A DNA stretch of 64,000 bases from Anaerolineae bacterium (GCA_023382675.1 JAHDWN010000026.1:34539-98538); one strand, 5' to 3'; positions 29,174 to 41,920 are shown, numbered from the stretch's first letter. A program made the numbers and translations. The notes: generated from the letters alone by a model not told the origin.

Positions 29174-29830
29174 ATGACACAAATACCGCACCACTTTGAG
29201 ATGCAGATCACACAGACTGTCCAGCTCGACTATCTGCTGTACCTCCCGCCGGGTTACGGCGGCGACCTTACCCAGCGCTGGCCCCTGCTTCTTTACCTGC
29301 ACGGCGCGGGCGGGCGCGGCAGCGACCTGGATCTGGTCAAGCGGCACGGCATACCGCATCAGCTCGAAAATGGGCAGGATCTCCCCTTCATCGTCGTTTC
29401 CCCGCAGTGCCCGTCGGACTCTCACTGGACGCTGCACGTTGACGCACTCAACGCCCTGCTCGGCGACGTTAGCGCGCGCTACCCGGTGGATGCAGGCCGC
29501 ATCAGCATGACCGGCGCGAGCATGGGCGCAGCGGGTGCATGGATGTTGGCCGGTGCCTATCCCGAACGATTTGCCGCCCTTGCGCCGATTTCTGGCCGCA
29601 TTGTCCCCTTACCATTGTGGCGGATGAAAGACCTGGCTATCTGGGCATTTCACGGCGAGGCTGATGACGTGGTGCCTGTGAGCGAAGCGCAGCGCACGGT
29701 CGATGCGCTGAAGGCCATGGACGCAAATGTCAGGCTGTCCATTTACCCCGGTGTCGGTCATAACCTGGCGGCACAGATCTACGACAAGCCTGAATTGTAC
29801 GCGTGGTTATTGACCCAGAGACGTCCGTGA
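29174..29830 (+). CDS. alpha/beta-hydrolase esterase (carboxylesterase-like)
   Basis: 218 residues without a signal. LLYLHGAGGRGSD gives the oxyanion hole. The nucleophile is Ser116 in TGASMG, the acid is Asp164/165 in GEADDVVP, and the base is His196 in GVGHN. It fits the phospholipase/carboxylesterase type of dienelactone-like esterases. Substrate is unknown. It is monocistronic. Confidence 0.88.
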   Translation: MTQIPHHFEMQITQTVQLDYLLYLPPGYGGDLTQRWPLLLYLHGAGGRGSDLDLVKRHGIPHQLENGQDLPFIVVSPQCPSDSHWTLHVDALNALLGDVSARYPVDAGRISMTGASMGAAGAWMLAGAYPERFAALAPISGRIVPLPLWRMKDLAIWAFHGEADDVVPVSEAQRTVDALKAMDANVRLSIYPGVGHNLAAQIYDKPELYAWLLTQRRP

Positions 29831-30002
29831 GACTTTGACTGCTCGGCTGCTCGTAATCAACCGACTGCAGATGGATGTGCAGATCGTTGGCGTGGTACTA
29901 GCCGTTTTAGGACTGAGCAAAAGTTGAACGAAGCGCCCCGCCGCCGTGTGTTGCCGGTAGACCCAACTAAATCAGTTGACGGCTGAGAGGGGCACACATA
30001 CG

Positions 30003-30547
30003 ATGACTTCTGCACAAACCAAACCCACCGAGTTGGCGAGCGGCGTCATCCTCACGCCCGCCGATCCGCACATGCGTGAGCTGGCCTGGTTCATTGGCGA
30101 GTGGCGTGTGCAATCGCGGATGCTCACCGACGCGGCGACCGATCTGTGCTCGACGAGACGCTGCACACCCACCATACCTATGCGATGGGTAGGCATCTGA
30201 TCTTCGAGCACTTTTTTGGCCCGCTCAATGGCGAGCCGTTCGAAGCCTGGAGCCTGCGCAAATACAACCCGACCAGCGGCAAATGGGAGCAGCGCTGGGT
30301 CGATACCTCGCCAGGCGGCTTTGCCAACTGGCTCGGCAGCTACGACACCGCCAGCCACACCTTCACCGGCTACGCCCAGCGCTTTCTCGATGACGACGGC
30401 CAGATCAAAGGCGATAAGGCGCACCGCGAAATCTTCGACCAGATTACGGACGACGGTTTTTCCTGGCGTTTCGAATCAACCGAGGACGGTGGCAAGACCT
30501 GGCGCATCGCCTGGACGCTCGAATACAAGCGAGCCGCCGAGGGTTAG
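30003..30547 (+). pseudogene. DUF1579-like protein, frameshifted
   Basis: The first frame from the ATG at 30003 (with GAGAGGGG upstream) runs through WFIGEWRVQSRM and stops at 30198-30200. A second frame takes over near 30137 and continues DRSVLDETLHTHHTYAMG to the stop at 30547, with FEAWSLRKYNP and WRFESTEDGGKTWRI. Joined, they give about 180 residues with the FIGEW...DETL pattern of the family. A one-base deletion or two-base insertion around 30130-30145 explains it. It is a lesion or an assembly error. Confidence 0.78.
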
Positions 30548-30703
30548 GCATCTATCGAGTGCTTCGATCCCTCTCAGCGACGCATGCCAGCCTCAAGCAG
30601 ACAGGCGGCCATATACACGGGATTTCTCCGTATAATGAGAGCTAGTCCGTCGTAAGGCGACAACACCCAGTGGGCAAGCTTCAAACATTGAGGAAGTATC
30701 ACC

Positions 30704-31096
30704 ATGAACGTTCCAACTCTAGTGCGAGTGGCCGCAATCCTCCATTGGTTTGTTGCCATCGGTTTTGGGGTTTTCTGTGTCCCCGCCATTCGGAATCTGC
30801 TGATCGGTCGTGACATTCCCTTCGTCATGGGCTTTCCTGCCTATGGACGGGGGCCGTTCGAGCGTGCTGGTATTCCCACAACGGTACCGCTTCTGGCTGG
30901 TTTTCTCCTGGTCTGCATTCTCGAGGCCGTTGCCGGTTACTTACTCTGGCAAGGTTACATGTCCGGTGCCATTCTCGCACTCGTGTTGCTTCCTGTGGGT
31001 GCGGTTTTCTGGTGGGGGTTTGCCTTGCCCATCCCGCCGATCTTCGCCCTCATTTGGACCATTCTGATTCTCGTGAACTGGCAGACCCTCCGTTGA
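30704..31096 (+). CDS. four-helix membrane protein of unknown function
   Basis: 130 residues with hydrophobic helices at about 8-30, 50-75, 82-103 and 106-126. No recognised motif was found. TTGAGGAAG lies upstream of the ATG, and a perfect TATAAT at 30631-30636 is a possible -10, although no good -35 is seen. It is convergent with the topoisomerase gene. Confidence 0.65.
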   Translation: MNVPTLVRVAAILHWFVAIGFGVFCVPAIRNLLIGRDIPFVMGFPAYGRGPFERAGIPTTVPLLAGFLLVCILEAVAGYLLWQGYMSGAILALVLLPVGAVFWWGFALPIPPIFALIWTILILVNWQTLR

Positions 31097-31163
31097 CCAA
31101 CGATCGACCGCAAGCCGATGCATCGCCCAGAGGAGCCGCGTAAGAACTTGACCGCCCTGGTGA

Positions 31164-33626
<2,463 letters not shown>

Positions 33627-33792
33627 AGAGATTCCCTATCGTGCTGCAGAATGGGCGTGCGTGCCGCCTCATTTTAGGGTTGGTTTTTGTGCTACGTCAA
33701 CCAGAGAACGTATGTTCGAATTATAACACAGGACTGACAGACTGCGTAGGGATCGGATCGACGAATTCAGACTTTTCAGGGGCAAAACCCAC

Positions 33793-33817
33793 TACCGGGG
33801 AGCACGTCTCCCCGGTA
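33793..33817 (-). terminator. hairpin terminator downstream of the cNMP-binding gene
   Basis: TACCGGGGAG (33793-33802) and CTCCCCGGTA (33808-33817) form a ten-base stem around CACGT. On the minus strand TGGGTTTTGCC follows, a T-tract after a short gap. It lies 34 bases after the stop at 33851. Confidence 0.7.
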
Positions 33818-33850
33818 AGTGTTACGAGAGAGGGAATTTCTCGACGCGCA

Positions 33851-34321
33851 TCAGGCCTCGAACTTGAACATATCGAGCAGTTGCATCCGGGTCATGTCCA
33901 GCGTGTAGCTCATTTTGGCGGCGAAGCGCTTCAAGAACTCGTAGCCAAGCTCGTGATCGGTTTCGCATTTGCCGCGCAGGCAAACTCCGTCAAGCGCAAT
34001 AACCCGGGCCGGCTGGACGACCCGTGCGCTGAAATGCCAATGATAGGGCGCAAATAACCACGACCAGCCGATGATATCGCCGGCGTCATGTGTATAGAGT
34101 GTGACCGGGCCGTCGCCGGAGACCTGAATTTCAATGGCGACGAGACCTTCGCGCAGGATGAAAAATCTTTTCGCCTCCTGCCCCTCATGAAACAGATAAT
34201 CGCCAACCTTATAACGTTCGTTGCTGGCGCACCCGGCGAGGAGCTTCAAATGGTTTTCCTGAAGACCGGCAAAAAATGGATGCTTAGCGAGAATCGGTTG
34301 TAGTGTTCCCACGTCATTCAC
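33851..34321 (-). CDS. stand-alone cyclic-nucleotide-binding domain protein
   Basis: 156 residues with AAGGAGTGA upstream. It is a Crp-like beta roll: LFHEGQEAKRFFILREGLVAIEI, then GDIIGWSWLF and PARVIALDG. No HTH follows, since the protein ends in the long C helix (KRFAAKMSYTLDM), so it is not a normal DNA-binding Crp. It may sense a ligand or be a partner in a larger complex. It is divergent from nothing close and has its own terminator. Confidence 0.85.
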   Translation of the reverse strand: MNDVGTLQPILAKHPFFAGLQENHLKLLAGCASNERYKVGDYLFHEGQEAKRFFILREGLVAIEIQVSGDGPVTLYTHDAGDIIGWSWLFAPYHWHFSARVVQPARVIALDGVCLRGKCETDHELGYEFLKRFAAKMSYTLDMTRMQLLDMFKFEA

Positions 34322-34581
34322 TCCTTGTGAAGTAACTAGCCCGGTAGACCTCGATAACGAGTGGCGAAGAGACGGGTATGTGGGTCAAAACCGGAGGCCG
34401 TTCTTCCTAAACAACTAACTATCCTGCAAAAGATAATCCATACCTCTTTATGGCGGCTGCCCGAAAGAGAATCCCTCATAGTCATACGATAGCGCGCTTG
34501 GCGGCGCTTGCGCAGTGATCTCCATCGCCATTGAGTATGACAAATGTCGTGGCCAAACGGCGCGTGTGGGGAATGGGCAGA

Positions 34582-34605
34582 AGGGTGAGGCACACACCTC
34601 ACCCT
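34582..34605 (-). terminator. hairpin downstream of the collagen-like gene
   Basis: AGGGTGAGG (34582-34590) and CCTCACCCT (34597-34605) form a nine-base perfect stem around CACACA, ten bases after the stop. TTCTG follows on the minus strand, so the T-tract is weak. Confidence 0.6.
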
Positions 34606-34614
34606 CACATGTGG

Positions 34615-35367
34615 CTACTGGCCGACGCGCAGGCCAATCGCGCCGATGTCGATGCGATCCGTCGTGTTGGCGAAGTTCAGACGCAAGCTCAGGCTGACCG
34701 CGCCGTTGGGCTGGTAATCGTTGACCGCGCTCTCGACGCAGACCGGATCGGTGCTGGTGAGATCGGTGCCGTCATCGTGCTGGACGAGCGCTGAGGGCGG
34801 CACAGTCTCTTCGGCCATGCGCACCTGCGAGATGAAGCTGTTGGCGCTGGAAAGGTCATAGCAGAGGATGACCGCTTTGATCGCGAGGTTGTCCTGCACT
34901 GCCAGCGGCAGATTCAGCCATTGCAGGTCGCCCGCCTGCTGGGTGGTCACACGCAGCGTATTGCCGAAGGGCGAGCGCGAAATGAGCAGATGTGTTTGAC
35001 CGGCGGCGTCTTCATCTGCCACCATCGCCAGCGGGCTGTACCAGACGATGTGATCTGCAACATCTGCGACGCCAGGCTCACCCTGCGGGCCGGGAGGCCC
35101 AGCCTCACCTTGTGGCCCGGCTTCACCCTGCGGTCCGACTTCGCCCTGCGGGCCAGGTTCACCCTGTGGACCAGGAGGCCCTGCCTCGCCTTGTGGCCCG
35201 ACATCACCCTGTGGGCCTTGCGGTCCGACTGCGCCTTGCGGTCCGGGATCGCCCTGCGGCCCCTGTGGGCCAGGCCCCAGAAGTGCCGGAACCAGCAGCA
35301 AGCTGAGGATCACCGCAAGAATGACCGCGATGATCGACCAGACAATCGGGCTGTTCTGATTGCCCAT
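34615..35367 (-). CDS. membrane-anchored collagen-like protein
   Basis: 250 residues with AGGAGAGG upstream. An N-terminal helix (about 8-30) is followed by about 20 Gly-X-Y triplets (about 31-98), mostly GPQ, GEA, GPP and GEP, then a C-terminal beta-rich domain with few charged clusters. Bacterial collagens trimerise into surface rods. The C-terminal domain may be the trimer foot or a ligand head. No cell-wall anchor motif was seen. Confidence 0.85.
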   Translation of the reverse strand: MGNQNSPIVWSIIAVILAVILSLLLVPALLGPGPQGPQGDPGPQGAVGPQGPQGDVGPQGEAGPPGPQGEPGPQGEVGPQGEAGPQGEAGPPGPQGEPGVADVADHIVWYSPLAMVADEDAAGQTHLLISRSPFGNTLRVTTQQAGDLQWLNLPLAVQDNLAIKAVILCYDLSSANSFISQVRMAEETVPPSALVQHDDGTDLTSTDPVCVESAVNDYQPNGAVSLSLRLNFANTTDRIDIGAIGLRVGQ

Positions 35368-35548
35368 AATATCCTCTCCTGTGAAACAAAGTGAATATCA
35401 CCTCTATTCCAACTTCTATTGTAGGCGAAATAGGTTTTTGTGCTGGACGGATTGGAATGGCACACCATGATTTCACTTACAGAGGTGCTTTTGGCAGCAT
35501 CGAGTTTTTACAGGCTACAATAGCATGAGCCAGATAAGGAGCATGTGC

Positions 35549-35773
35549 ATGACTGACAGCCCCTGGATCAAGTATTCGAACGACAACAACGTCACTATCG
35601 TGTTGAACCTCGACAAGGCCAGCCGCTTCCGCCATTGTGAGAGCGGCAGCGAATCGTTCGTGGAGGTGCTGGTCGATGGTGAAATCCACTCGATCTTGCT
35701 GAGCACCGACCCCGGCGCGTATCAGGACGTGCTCGACTACATCAAGCGAACGTCCGGTTATGAATTGACGTAG
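35549..35773 (+). CDS. small protein of unknown function
   Basis: 74 residues from the ATG at 35549, seven bases after AAGGAG (35536-35541); ATGs at 35525 and 35543 are in frame too. It reads as a small alpha/beta domain with IVLNLDKASRF and an EVLVDGEIHSILL strand. No family was recognised. It is 13 bases upstream of the MFS gene and probably co-transcribed. Confidence 0.6.
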   Translation: MTDSPWIKYSNDNNVTIVLNLDKASRFRHCESGSESFVEVLVDGEIHSILLSTDPGAYQDVLDYIKRTSGYELT

Positions 35774-35786
35774 CGGTGAGTCTGCG

Positions 35787-37043
35787 ATGGAGCCAACAGC
35801 CACGCTAGACAACCCATCACCGGCACCCGGCAGCGCCACTCACTGGTCGCTGATCGCTTTGCTTCTGGTAGCGGCGTTCGTGTTTGGCCTGCGCGAGAAC
35901 GCCCGCAGTGTCATCGTGTTCTATGCCCTCGATGCGCAGACCTCGACCAGCATGAGCAATGCGGTCGCGTTGGTCAGTGGCGCTTTTAGCATCTCTCTGG
36001 CGCTATGCAGTTTGCTCGCCGGCTGGTTAATCGGTCGCCTCGGTTACAATCGACTCTTCATTCTGGGCGCGAGCGGTGTCTTGCTCGGCTTGATCGGATG
36101 GGCAGTCAATCCGCCGTGGCCGCTGCACATCGTGTTCGAGGGGCTAATCGGCGCGGGACAGGGCTTGATCATGACCGCTGCAATTGCGTATATCGTCACG
36201 CTGAGCAAACCGGTGAACCTGTTTGTGCTGCTGGTCGCGGTGGCGTTGGGGTCTCTGGTCGGCGGGCTGATCTTCTCGATTGCCAGCGGTGTGCTCATGG
36301 CGTATGGATTAGCGCCAATGCTTGCTTACAATGCGCTGGTGCTGGTGTCCATGACTTTGCTGGCGGTTTTCATCACCGTACGCTGGCGCTGGCGCACTTA
36401 CATGCCGACCGGTGAGGCGATCTGGTTCTATTCGATTGGGCAAACGCTGCGCACGTGGCAGAGCTGGCTGCTGCTGCTGATGTTCTTGATGGCAGCGGCG
36501 TCCACCACGGCCTTATCTCAGGGAATGCTTCTATACACCTCGCAGCGCGCCAGTGTCAGCAGCGTCGCTTTGTTCTTACAGGCGATTCTCGTGGCCAATT
36601 TGTCGGGGCTGGTGATTGCCGCCGGTCTCTCACGGCGCAGGTCGCTGTTCTCGTTGATGGTCATCAGTCTGGTCGGGGCGGGGATCGCTGTCGTGCGCGT
36701 TGCCAGCCTGCCGGACGACGCGAGCGGTTATGGCTTCTTCTCGTTCTTTGCCGCACCACTCTACGCGCTGGCGATTTTACATGCCTATCGCGTATTGGGC
36801 GTTCACCATCTGCCCGGGATGATCGGCATCCAGGCGGCAGTGAACGTTCTGGCGCTGCCCGTGTTGATCGGGTTGTTGAATGTCATCGTCGCCAGCCCGC
36901 TGTATCTGAGCGCACTTCTGATCGTCTGTTTGGCAATTTTTGCGCTCGCCTACTGGTGGACGCTGCGCAGCGAAGCTGTCCACAAGAAGAAAGCCGACGA
37001 TTTCGCGGGCGCAGCCGAGATCGATCCAATCTCGCCGGTGTGA
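35787..37043 (+). CDS. MFS-type transporter
   Basis: 418 residues with about 12 helices. The loop between helices 2 and 3 reads GWLIGRLGYNRLF, a variant of the MFS GxxxDRxGRR motif, with a second half after a central loop at about 205. Substrate is unknown. It follows the small gene at 35549. Confidence 0.8.
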   Translation: MEPTATLDNPSPAPGSATHWSLIALLLVAAFVFGLRENARSVIVFYALDAQTSTSMSNAVALVSGAFSISLALCSLLAGWLIGRLGYNRLFILGASGVLLGLIGWAVNPPWPLHIVFEGLIGAGQGLIMTAAIAYIVTLSKPVNLFVLLVAVALGSLVGGLIFSIASGVLMAYGLAPMLAYNALVLVSMTLLAVFITVRWRWRTYMPTGEAIWFYSIGQTLRTWQSWLLLLMFLMAAASTTALSQGMLLYTSQRASVSSVALFLQAILVANLSGLVIAAGLSRRRSLFSLMVISLVGAGIAVVRVASLPDDASGYGFFSFFAAPLYALAILHAYRVLGVHHLPGMIGIQAAVNVLALPVLIGLLNVIVASPLYLSALLIVCLAIFALAYWWTLRSEAVHKKKADDFAGAAEIDPISPV

Positions 37044-37191
37044 TCGGCCTGACAACCCGATATTCAAAGCGCATCATATTATAATTTAATAATTCTGATT
37101 TATGACTACAAAGTTATTGCAACCATCTGCCTGGCGCGCCAAAATTACATCCCTCGCAGACCGTTTCTCCACCAACAATTGAGGACGTGAT

Positions 37192-38112
37192 ATGACCCTT
37201 CCCAGCATACCGGCTGTGCAGGAATTTTTGCGCAGCCTCGGCGCAACACCCACGCTTCCTCTGCTTATCTTTACGCTCGTGGTGGCCGCGACGACGGTGT
37301 TGGCGATGTCGCGGCCACTTACTGCCATTCGCGCCCTTATCTGTATTGCCATGTTCGGGTTTGTGATGTTGGTTTCGTGGCAATCGGAATGGCGCGATCT
37401 GTTGCCCAATGATGTGCTCTACATTGTCATTGCCAACACGTCCATAGAACTGCTGGCGACCTTCGCCGGTGAAGTGGTCAAGATTTGCATTATTCTCTTG
37501 CTGGCTATTTTGCTTGGCGGCAAGAATCTTGTCTTTGAGCGTGGGCTGATCCTGGGCTTGCTCGGCTTTGCCCTGTTCGTGGCGGGGTGTCTGCTCATGG
37601 TGGCAACTGAACCCAGCACAGGCTACCGTATGCCTTCTGGAATTGCGCAGAGCCACTACCCACTCCTCAATGATCTTGGCGTAGAACTCAATGCCACACC
37701 GGTCGGTTTCCTGCCCGTCATCCTGTGGTATTACATGCAGGACACCTGGCAAAGTCCGGCAGCTTTCATCGTCAAAGTGGCGAAATGGCTCATCTTGATT
37801 GTGCTGATTGTGGTGGGCGGCGCGCTTCTGGTCTATCTCCTCAACGCATTGCCGGGCAGCATGTTTCAGGTGACGTGGCCGACGGCGCTCGTCGGCGGTT
37901 TGGTCGCGGCGATCATCCTGGACGCCATCGCCAAGCCGACCGACAAGACGTGGAAATCTGGCATCAGTGTCTTTCTGGTCGTGTTTTCGATCGGTCTGTT
38001 GGTACTTGATCTGACAGATCGTTATCCCCTGACCGTGTTCGCTTTCTCATCGGAATTGATTTCCTGGTTGGTCACAATTCTGGTGGGGAATATGCTATTC
38101 TCCCTGGAATGA
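37192..38112 (+). CDS. multi-helix membrane protein of unknown function
   Basis: 306 residues with eight or so membrane helices and GAGGACG upstream. An extracellular or loop segment around residues 140-165 has charged and polar residues (STGYRMPSGIAQ). No motif was recognised. The intergenic DNA before it is AT-rich with TATAAT at 37080-37085. It is 25 bases upstream of the radical SAM gene. Confidence 0.65.
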   Translation: MTLPSIPAVQEFLRSLGATPTLPLLIFTLVVAATTVLAMSRPLTAIRALICIAMFGFVMLVSWQSEWRDLLPNDVLYIVIANTSIELLATFAGEVVKICIILLLAILLGGKNLVFERGLILGLLGFALFVAGCLLMVATEPSTGYRMPSGIAQSHYPLLNDLGVELNATPVGFLPVILWYYMQDTWQSPAAFIVKVAKWLILIVLIVVGGALLVYLLNALPGSMFQVTWPTALVGGLVAAIILDAIAKPTDKTWKSGISVFLVVFSIGLLVLDLTDRYPLTVFAFSSELISWLVTILVGNMLFSLE

Positions 38113-38137
38113 CGATTTTGATGAAGATCAACTGCCC

Positions 38138-39529
38138 ATGGACATCCTGCTCGCGCATGGCTATTTCCTGAACGAAGACCCGCACGAGCGGCAGGTGATG
38201 AAACCTTACCCGCCGCTCGGCATTCTCTATCTCGCGTCATACCTCAAGCGTGAGGGTTTCGACGTGGGGGTGTTCGACAGCACGTTCGCCAGCCTGGATG
38301 ACTTCGCGGCGCTGCTGGCGCGTGAGCAGCCGCCGGTCGTCGGCCTGTACGTCAACCTGATGACGAAGTTCAACGTCCTGAAGATGATCCGGCTGGCGAA
38401 ATCGCAGGGCGCGCTGGTCATCCTCGGCGGGCCGGAGCCGCCCTACTACGCGGCGGACTATCTGGCGCACGGCGCGGACATCATCGTTAAGGGCGAGGGT
38501 GAGCTGACGCTGGCGGAGCTGCTGCCGCATCTGGCGCAGCATGGCCGGCGCGAACTGAGCAACATCTGGGGCATCGCCTACCTGGACGACAACGGCCATC
38601 TGGCCGAGACGCTGCCGCGCCCGTTCATCGCCGATCTGAGCGCGAATCCCTGGCCTGACCGCGAGGCGATTGACATCCCCCGTTACATGCGTGCCTGGAA
38701 AGAGCATCACGGCCAAAGCTCCGTCAGCGTCATCCACGCGCGTGGTTGCCCCTACACATGCACCTGGTGCTCACACTCGGTCTACGGCAATACCCATCGC
38801 CGCCGCACACCGGAAGACGCCGCTGACGAACTGCTCTGGATCAAAGAGCGCTACAACCCCGACTTGATCTGGTATGCAGATGACGTATTCGCCATCAATG
38901 CGCGTTGGCTGTTTCGCTATGCCGAGGCGCTGAAGGCGCGCGGCGTGCGCATCCCGTTCGAGTGCATCAGCCGCGCCGACCGCCTGAATGAGGAGGTCGT
39001 GGGCACGCTGGCGGACATGGGCTGCTACCGGCTGTGGAACGGCAGCGAGAGCGGCAGCCAGAAGGTGCTTGACGCGATGCAGCGCAAAGTGCAGGTCGAG
39101 GACGTGCAGGCCAAAACGCGGCTGCTCAAGCAGCACGGCATCCAGACGGGCATGTTCATCATGCTCGGCTATGACGGCGAGCAGGTGGAAGACATCACCG
39201 CGACCGTTGCCCACCTCAAGAAGTGCGACCCGGACGTGTTCCTGACGACGGTCGCCTACCCAATCAAGGGCACGCCGTATCACGCCAAAATCGAGAGCGA
39301 CATTTACACCAGCACGGACTGGGAACAGCACAGCGACCGCGATCTGGAGGTTGCCGGGCGCTACACGCGGCGCTTCTACGCCTATGCGACGCGCTGGATG
39401 GTCAACTCAGTGGCGCTCAACCATGCACGGCTGAGCGGTGGAGCATCGCTGGCTGCGCGGGCAAAGATGGCCGCCAATGTCGCCATCGGGCGGGCGGGCA
39501 TGGCGCTGACGGCGGGCGGCAGATCGTAA
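38138..39529 (+). CDS. B12-binding domain radical SAM protein
   Basis: 463 residues. An N-terminal cobalamin-binding-like domain (about 1-140, with YPPLGILYLASYLKREGFDVGVFD) is followed by a radical SAM core with RGCPYTCTWCSH, Cys204-x3-Cys208-x2-Cys211, the [4Fe-4S] site. It belongs to the BchE/P-methylase type that methylates or rearranges unactivated carbons. No natural product cluster is nearby, so the substrate is unknown. It ends nine bases from purB, tail-to-tail. Confidence 0.92.
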   Translation: MDILLAHGYFLNEDPHERQVMKPYPPLGILYLASYLKREGFDVGVFDSTFASLDDFAALLAREQPPVVGLYVNLMTKFNVLKMIRLAKSQGALVILGGPEPPYYAADYLAHGADIIVKGEGELTLAELLPHLAQHGRRELSNIWGIAYLDDNGHLAETLPRPFIADLSANPWPDREAIDIPRYMRAWKEHHGQSSVSVIHARGCPYTCTWCSHSVYGNTHRRRTPEDAADELLWIKERYNPDLIWYADDVFAINARWLFRYAEALKARGVRIPFECISRADRLNEEVVGTLADMGCYRLWNGSESGSQKVLDAMQRKVQVEDVQAKTRLLKQHGIQTGMFIMLGYDGEQVEDITATVAHLKKCDPDVFLTTVAYPIKGTPYHAKIESDIYTSTDWEQHSDRDLEVAGRYTRRFYAYATRWMVNSVALNHARLSGGASLAARAKMAANVAIGRAGMALTAGGRS

Positions 39530-39538
39530 CCGACGATA

Positions 39539-40933
39539 TCAGCCCACGGCTGTGCGAACCTGCGCTGCCATGGCGTGTGCGCGTTGGGGTGCATCGCCGA
39601 CGTATTGCCCGGCATCGAGCAGCTTGATCGCTTCGCCCGGCGGGACGAGGGCGGCGATCTGCGGGTCGCCGGGCAGCGTGTGCGCGAGCGGGTTCGGCTG
39701 CCCGCGCTGAATCTCGACCCAGGCGGCGAGGCTGTGCGCGCGGATGATCGTGTGCAGCATCTGGCGGTCGCCGCCGGCGCGCACCGCCGCCATCAACAGC
39801 CGTTCGGTGGCGGCGAAGACACCGTAGGTTGCCAGGGTGCGCTCGATGGCTTCTTCGTCGATGCGCAGCCCTTTGATGATGCGGATCGCGCGGATGATCA
39901 GTTCATCGGCGCTGAGAAATGCTTGTGGCAGGATGATGCGGCGGTTGGCGCTGTCGTCGAGCGTGCGTTCGAGCAGGTTATCGGCGGCATTGCCCCAGGC
40001 GACCCCCGGTAAAGATGCCAGGTAGCGCGCGAGACTGTCGATGTTTTCAGCATTGATCGGGTTGCGCTTGAACGGCATCGCTGATGAGCCAACCTGGGCA
40101 GTGCCAAATGGTTCTGCCCACTCGCCAACCGGCGGCATTTGCAGCACGCGCAGATCGAACGCCAGCTTGTGGATGGTGAGCGCCAGCCCGGCCAGCGTAC
40201 TGACGACGAGCCAGTCCTGCCGCCGGGGATAGGTTTGCGTGGCGACCGGGAAGGCCTTCAGATTGAGCGCTGCCATCACCCGCGCTTCGAGGTCCGCGGG
40301 CGTCATGTGTGTGCCGGTCAACAGCTCGGCATAGCTGGCCGCCGTGCCGACAGCGCCTTTGAAGCCCTTGCCACGAATACCGTTGCGCGTGGCAACCAGC
40401 GCTTCGTAATCAGCCAGCAAGTCCTGCGCATAGACGGCGAGCCGGTAGCCAACGGTGGTCGGCTCGGCAGGCTGAAGATGTGTCCAGCCCATGCAGATGT
40501 GATCGGCGTGCGTCTCAATGTGGTCGGCAAGCGTAAGCAGTAATTCTTGCAGCCGCTCGACGATCAGTTCCAGGCTTTCGCGCAGGCGCAGGGCATCCGC
40601 ATTGTCTTCGATGTCAGTGCTGGTCGCGCCCAGGTGGATAATGCCGCCGCCGGTCTGGCACTGCTCGGCGTAAGTTTTGATTTCGGCCATCAGATCGTGC
40701 TTGATCTCGGCCTCGATGGCGTCGGCGCGGGCGATGTCGATCATACCGACGTGGGCGCGCAGATCATCGACCTGCGCGGACGTAACCAGCCCGGCTTCCG
40801 CCTGTGCCGCGGCGAGCGCGACCCAGATGCGCCGCCAGAGCTGCCGTTTGTGTACCTCCGACCAGATGCGGCGCATGTCTTCGCTGCCATAGCGCCAGGT
40901 GAACGGGGAGAGGTGGGTGGTGTGATCGTACAT
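39539..40933 (-). CDS. purB: adenylosuccinate lyase
   Basis: 464 residues. The motifs include STDIEDNADAL, WTHLQPAEPTTVGYR and the signature GSSAMPFKRNP. It makes AMP from adenylosuccinate and AICAR from SAICAR in purine synthesis. It stands alone, not in a pur operon. Confidence 0.95.
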   Translation of the reverse strand: MYDHTTHLSPFTWRYGSEDMRRIWSEVHKRQLWRRIWVALAAAQAEAGLVTSAQVDDLRAHVGMIDIARADAIEAEIKHDLMAEIKTYAEQCQTGGGIIHLGATSTDIEDNADALRLRESLELIVERLQELLLTLADHIETHADHICMGWTHLQPAEPTTVGYRLAVYAQDLLADYEALVATRNGIRGKGFKGAVGTAASYAELLTGTHMTPADLEARVMAALNLKAFPVATQTYPRRQDWLVVSTLAGLALTIHKLAFDLRVLQMPPVGEWAEPFGTAQVGSSAMPFKRNPINAENIDSLARYLASLPGVAWGNAADNLLERTLDDSANRRIILPQAFLSADELIIRAIRIIKGLRIDEEAIERTLATYGVFAATERLLMAAVRAGGDRQMLHTIIRAHSLAAWVEIQRGQPNPLAHTLPGDPQIAALVPPGEAIKLLDAGQYVGDAPQRAHAMAAQVRTAVG

Positions 40934-41017
40934 GCTGGATCGCCAGAGGTGTGTGATCGATGATATTTAGAGTGTAGTCTCGAATATGCGCATGGGCAAA
41001 GGGTTTTGGGCGATGTG

Positions 41018-41048
41018 TGCAGTACAGAATGCCCTCTGTCTGTATGCA
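41018..41048. repeat. inverted repeat after the sugar ABC operon
   Basis: TGCAGTACAGA (41018-41028) and TCTGTATGCA (41039-41048) pair with one bulge and a ten-base loop, 27 bases after the last permease stop. No clear T-tract, so it is terminator-like only. Confidence 0.45.
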
Positions 41049-41074
41049 GATTGATGCTACTGACCCGTTTGCGC

Positions 41075-41920
41075 CTACCCCTTGAGACCAGTCATCGAAA
41101 TCCCCTTGATGAAGTTGCGCTGCAAGATGATGAACAGGATGATCGGCGGCAGTGCTGCCAGCGCCGCGCCCGCCATCGACATGCCGTAAGCCTGGACGTT
41201 CTGCGTCAGGCCAGGGCGCACGCTCAGGAACTGCGCAATGCCGACCGGCAGTGTCCGCACTGCGTCGCTGCGTGTGGCGATCAGCGGCCAGAAGAAACTG
41301 TTCCAGGTCGAAAGAAATGTCAGGATGGCGACGGTCGTCAGCGCCGGGCGCGCCAATGGCAGCACGACCGACCACCAGATGCGCAGCGCCGATGCGCCAT
41401 CGACACGCGCCGCATCTTCCAGATCCGACGGGATGCCGAGGAAGAACTGACGCATGAGAAAGACGCCGGTCACGTTCGCCCCAATCGGCAGAATCAACGC
41501 CAGATACGTGTCGGTAATCTCCATTTTGGCGAAGGCCAGGAACAGCGGCACGACCGTGATCTGCAAAGGCACGAACAGCATCGACACGATGATCGCGAAC
41601 AGAATGTCCCGCCCGCGGAAATCCATCCGCGCGAAGGCGTAGCCCGCCAGCGCATCCAGGGTGACGGTCAGCAGCGTGGCGACGCCAGCGACGAACAAGC
41701 TGTTCCACGTCCAGCGCAGGATCGGGTGTGCGTCGAGCACTTTCTGGTAATTTTCCAGCGTGAAACGCTCAGGAATCCAGTGGATCTCGTTGCTCAGGAT
41801 GTCCAGCTCTGGCTTGAGCGACGTGGAGATCATCCACAGGATCGGCGCGAGCATCAGCACCACAATGATGATCAGCGTGATGTACCAGGCAATGGTCTGG
41901 ATCGTGTTCTGTGCTTTCAC
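41075..41920 (-). CDS. carbohydrate ABC transporter permease, MalG type
   Basis: 281 residues with six helices. The EAA loop is [21 protein letters not shown]. It forms the inner-membrane channel with the upstream permease. Its start overlaps that gene's stop by four bases (ATGA). No ATPase gene lies in the cluster, so a shared MsiK/UgpC-type ATPase from elsewhere is likely needed. Confidence 0.93.
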   Translation of the reverse strand: MKAQNTIQTIAWYITLIIIVVLMLAPILWMISTSLKPELDILSNEIHWIPERFTLENYQKVLDAHPILRWTWNSLFVAGVATLLTVTLDALAGYAFARMDFRGRDILFAIIVSMLFVPLQITVVPLFLAFAKMEITDTYLALILPIGANVTGVFLMRQFFLGIPSDLEDAARVDGASALRIWWSVVLPLARPALTTVAILTFLSTWNSFFWPLIATRSDAVRTLPVGIAQFLSVRPGLTQNVQAYGMSMAGAALAALPPIILFIILQRNFIKGISMTGLKG

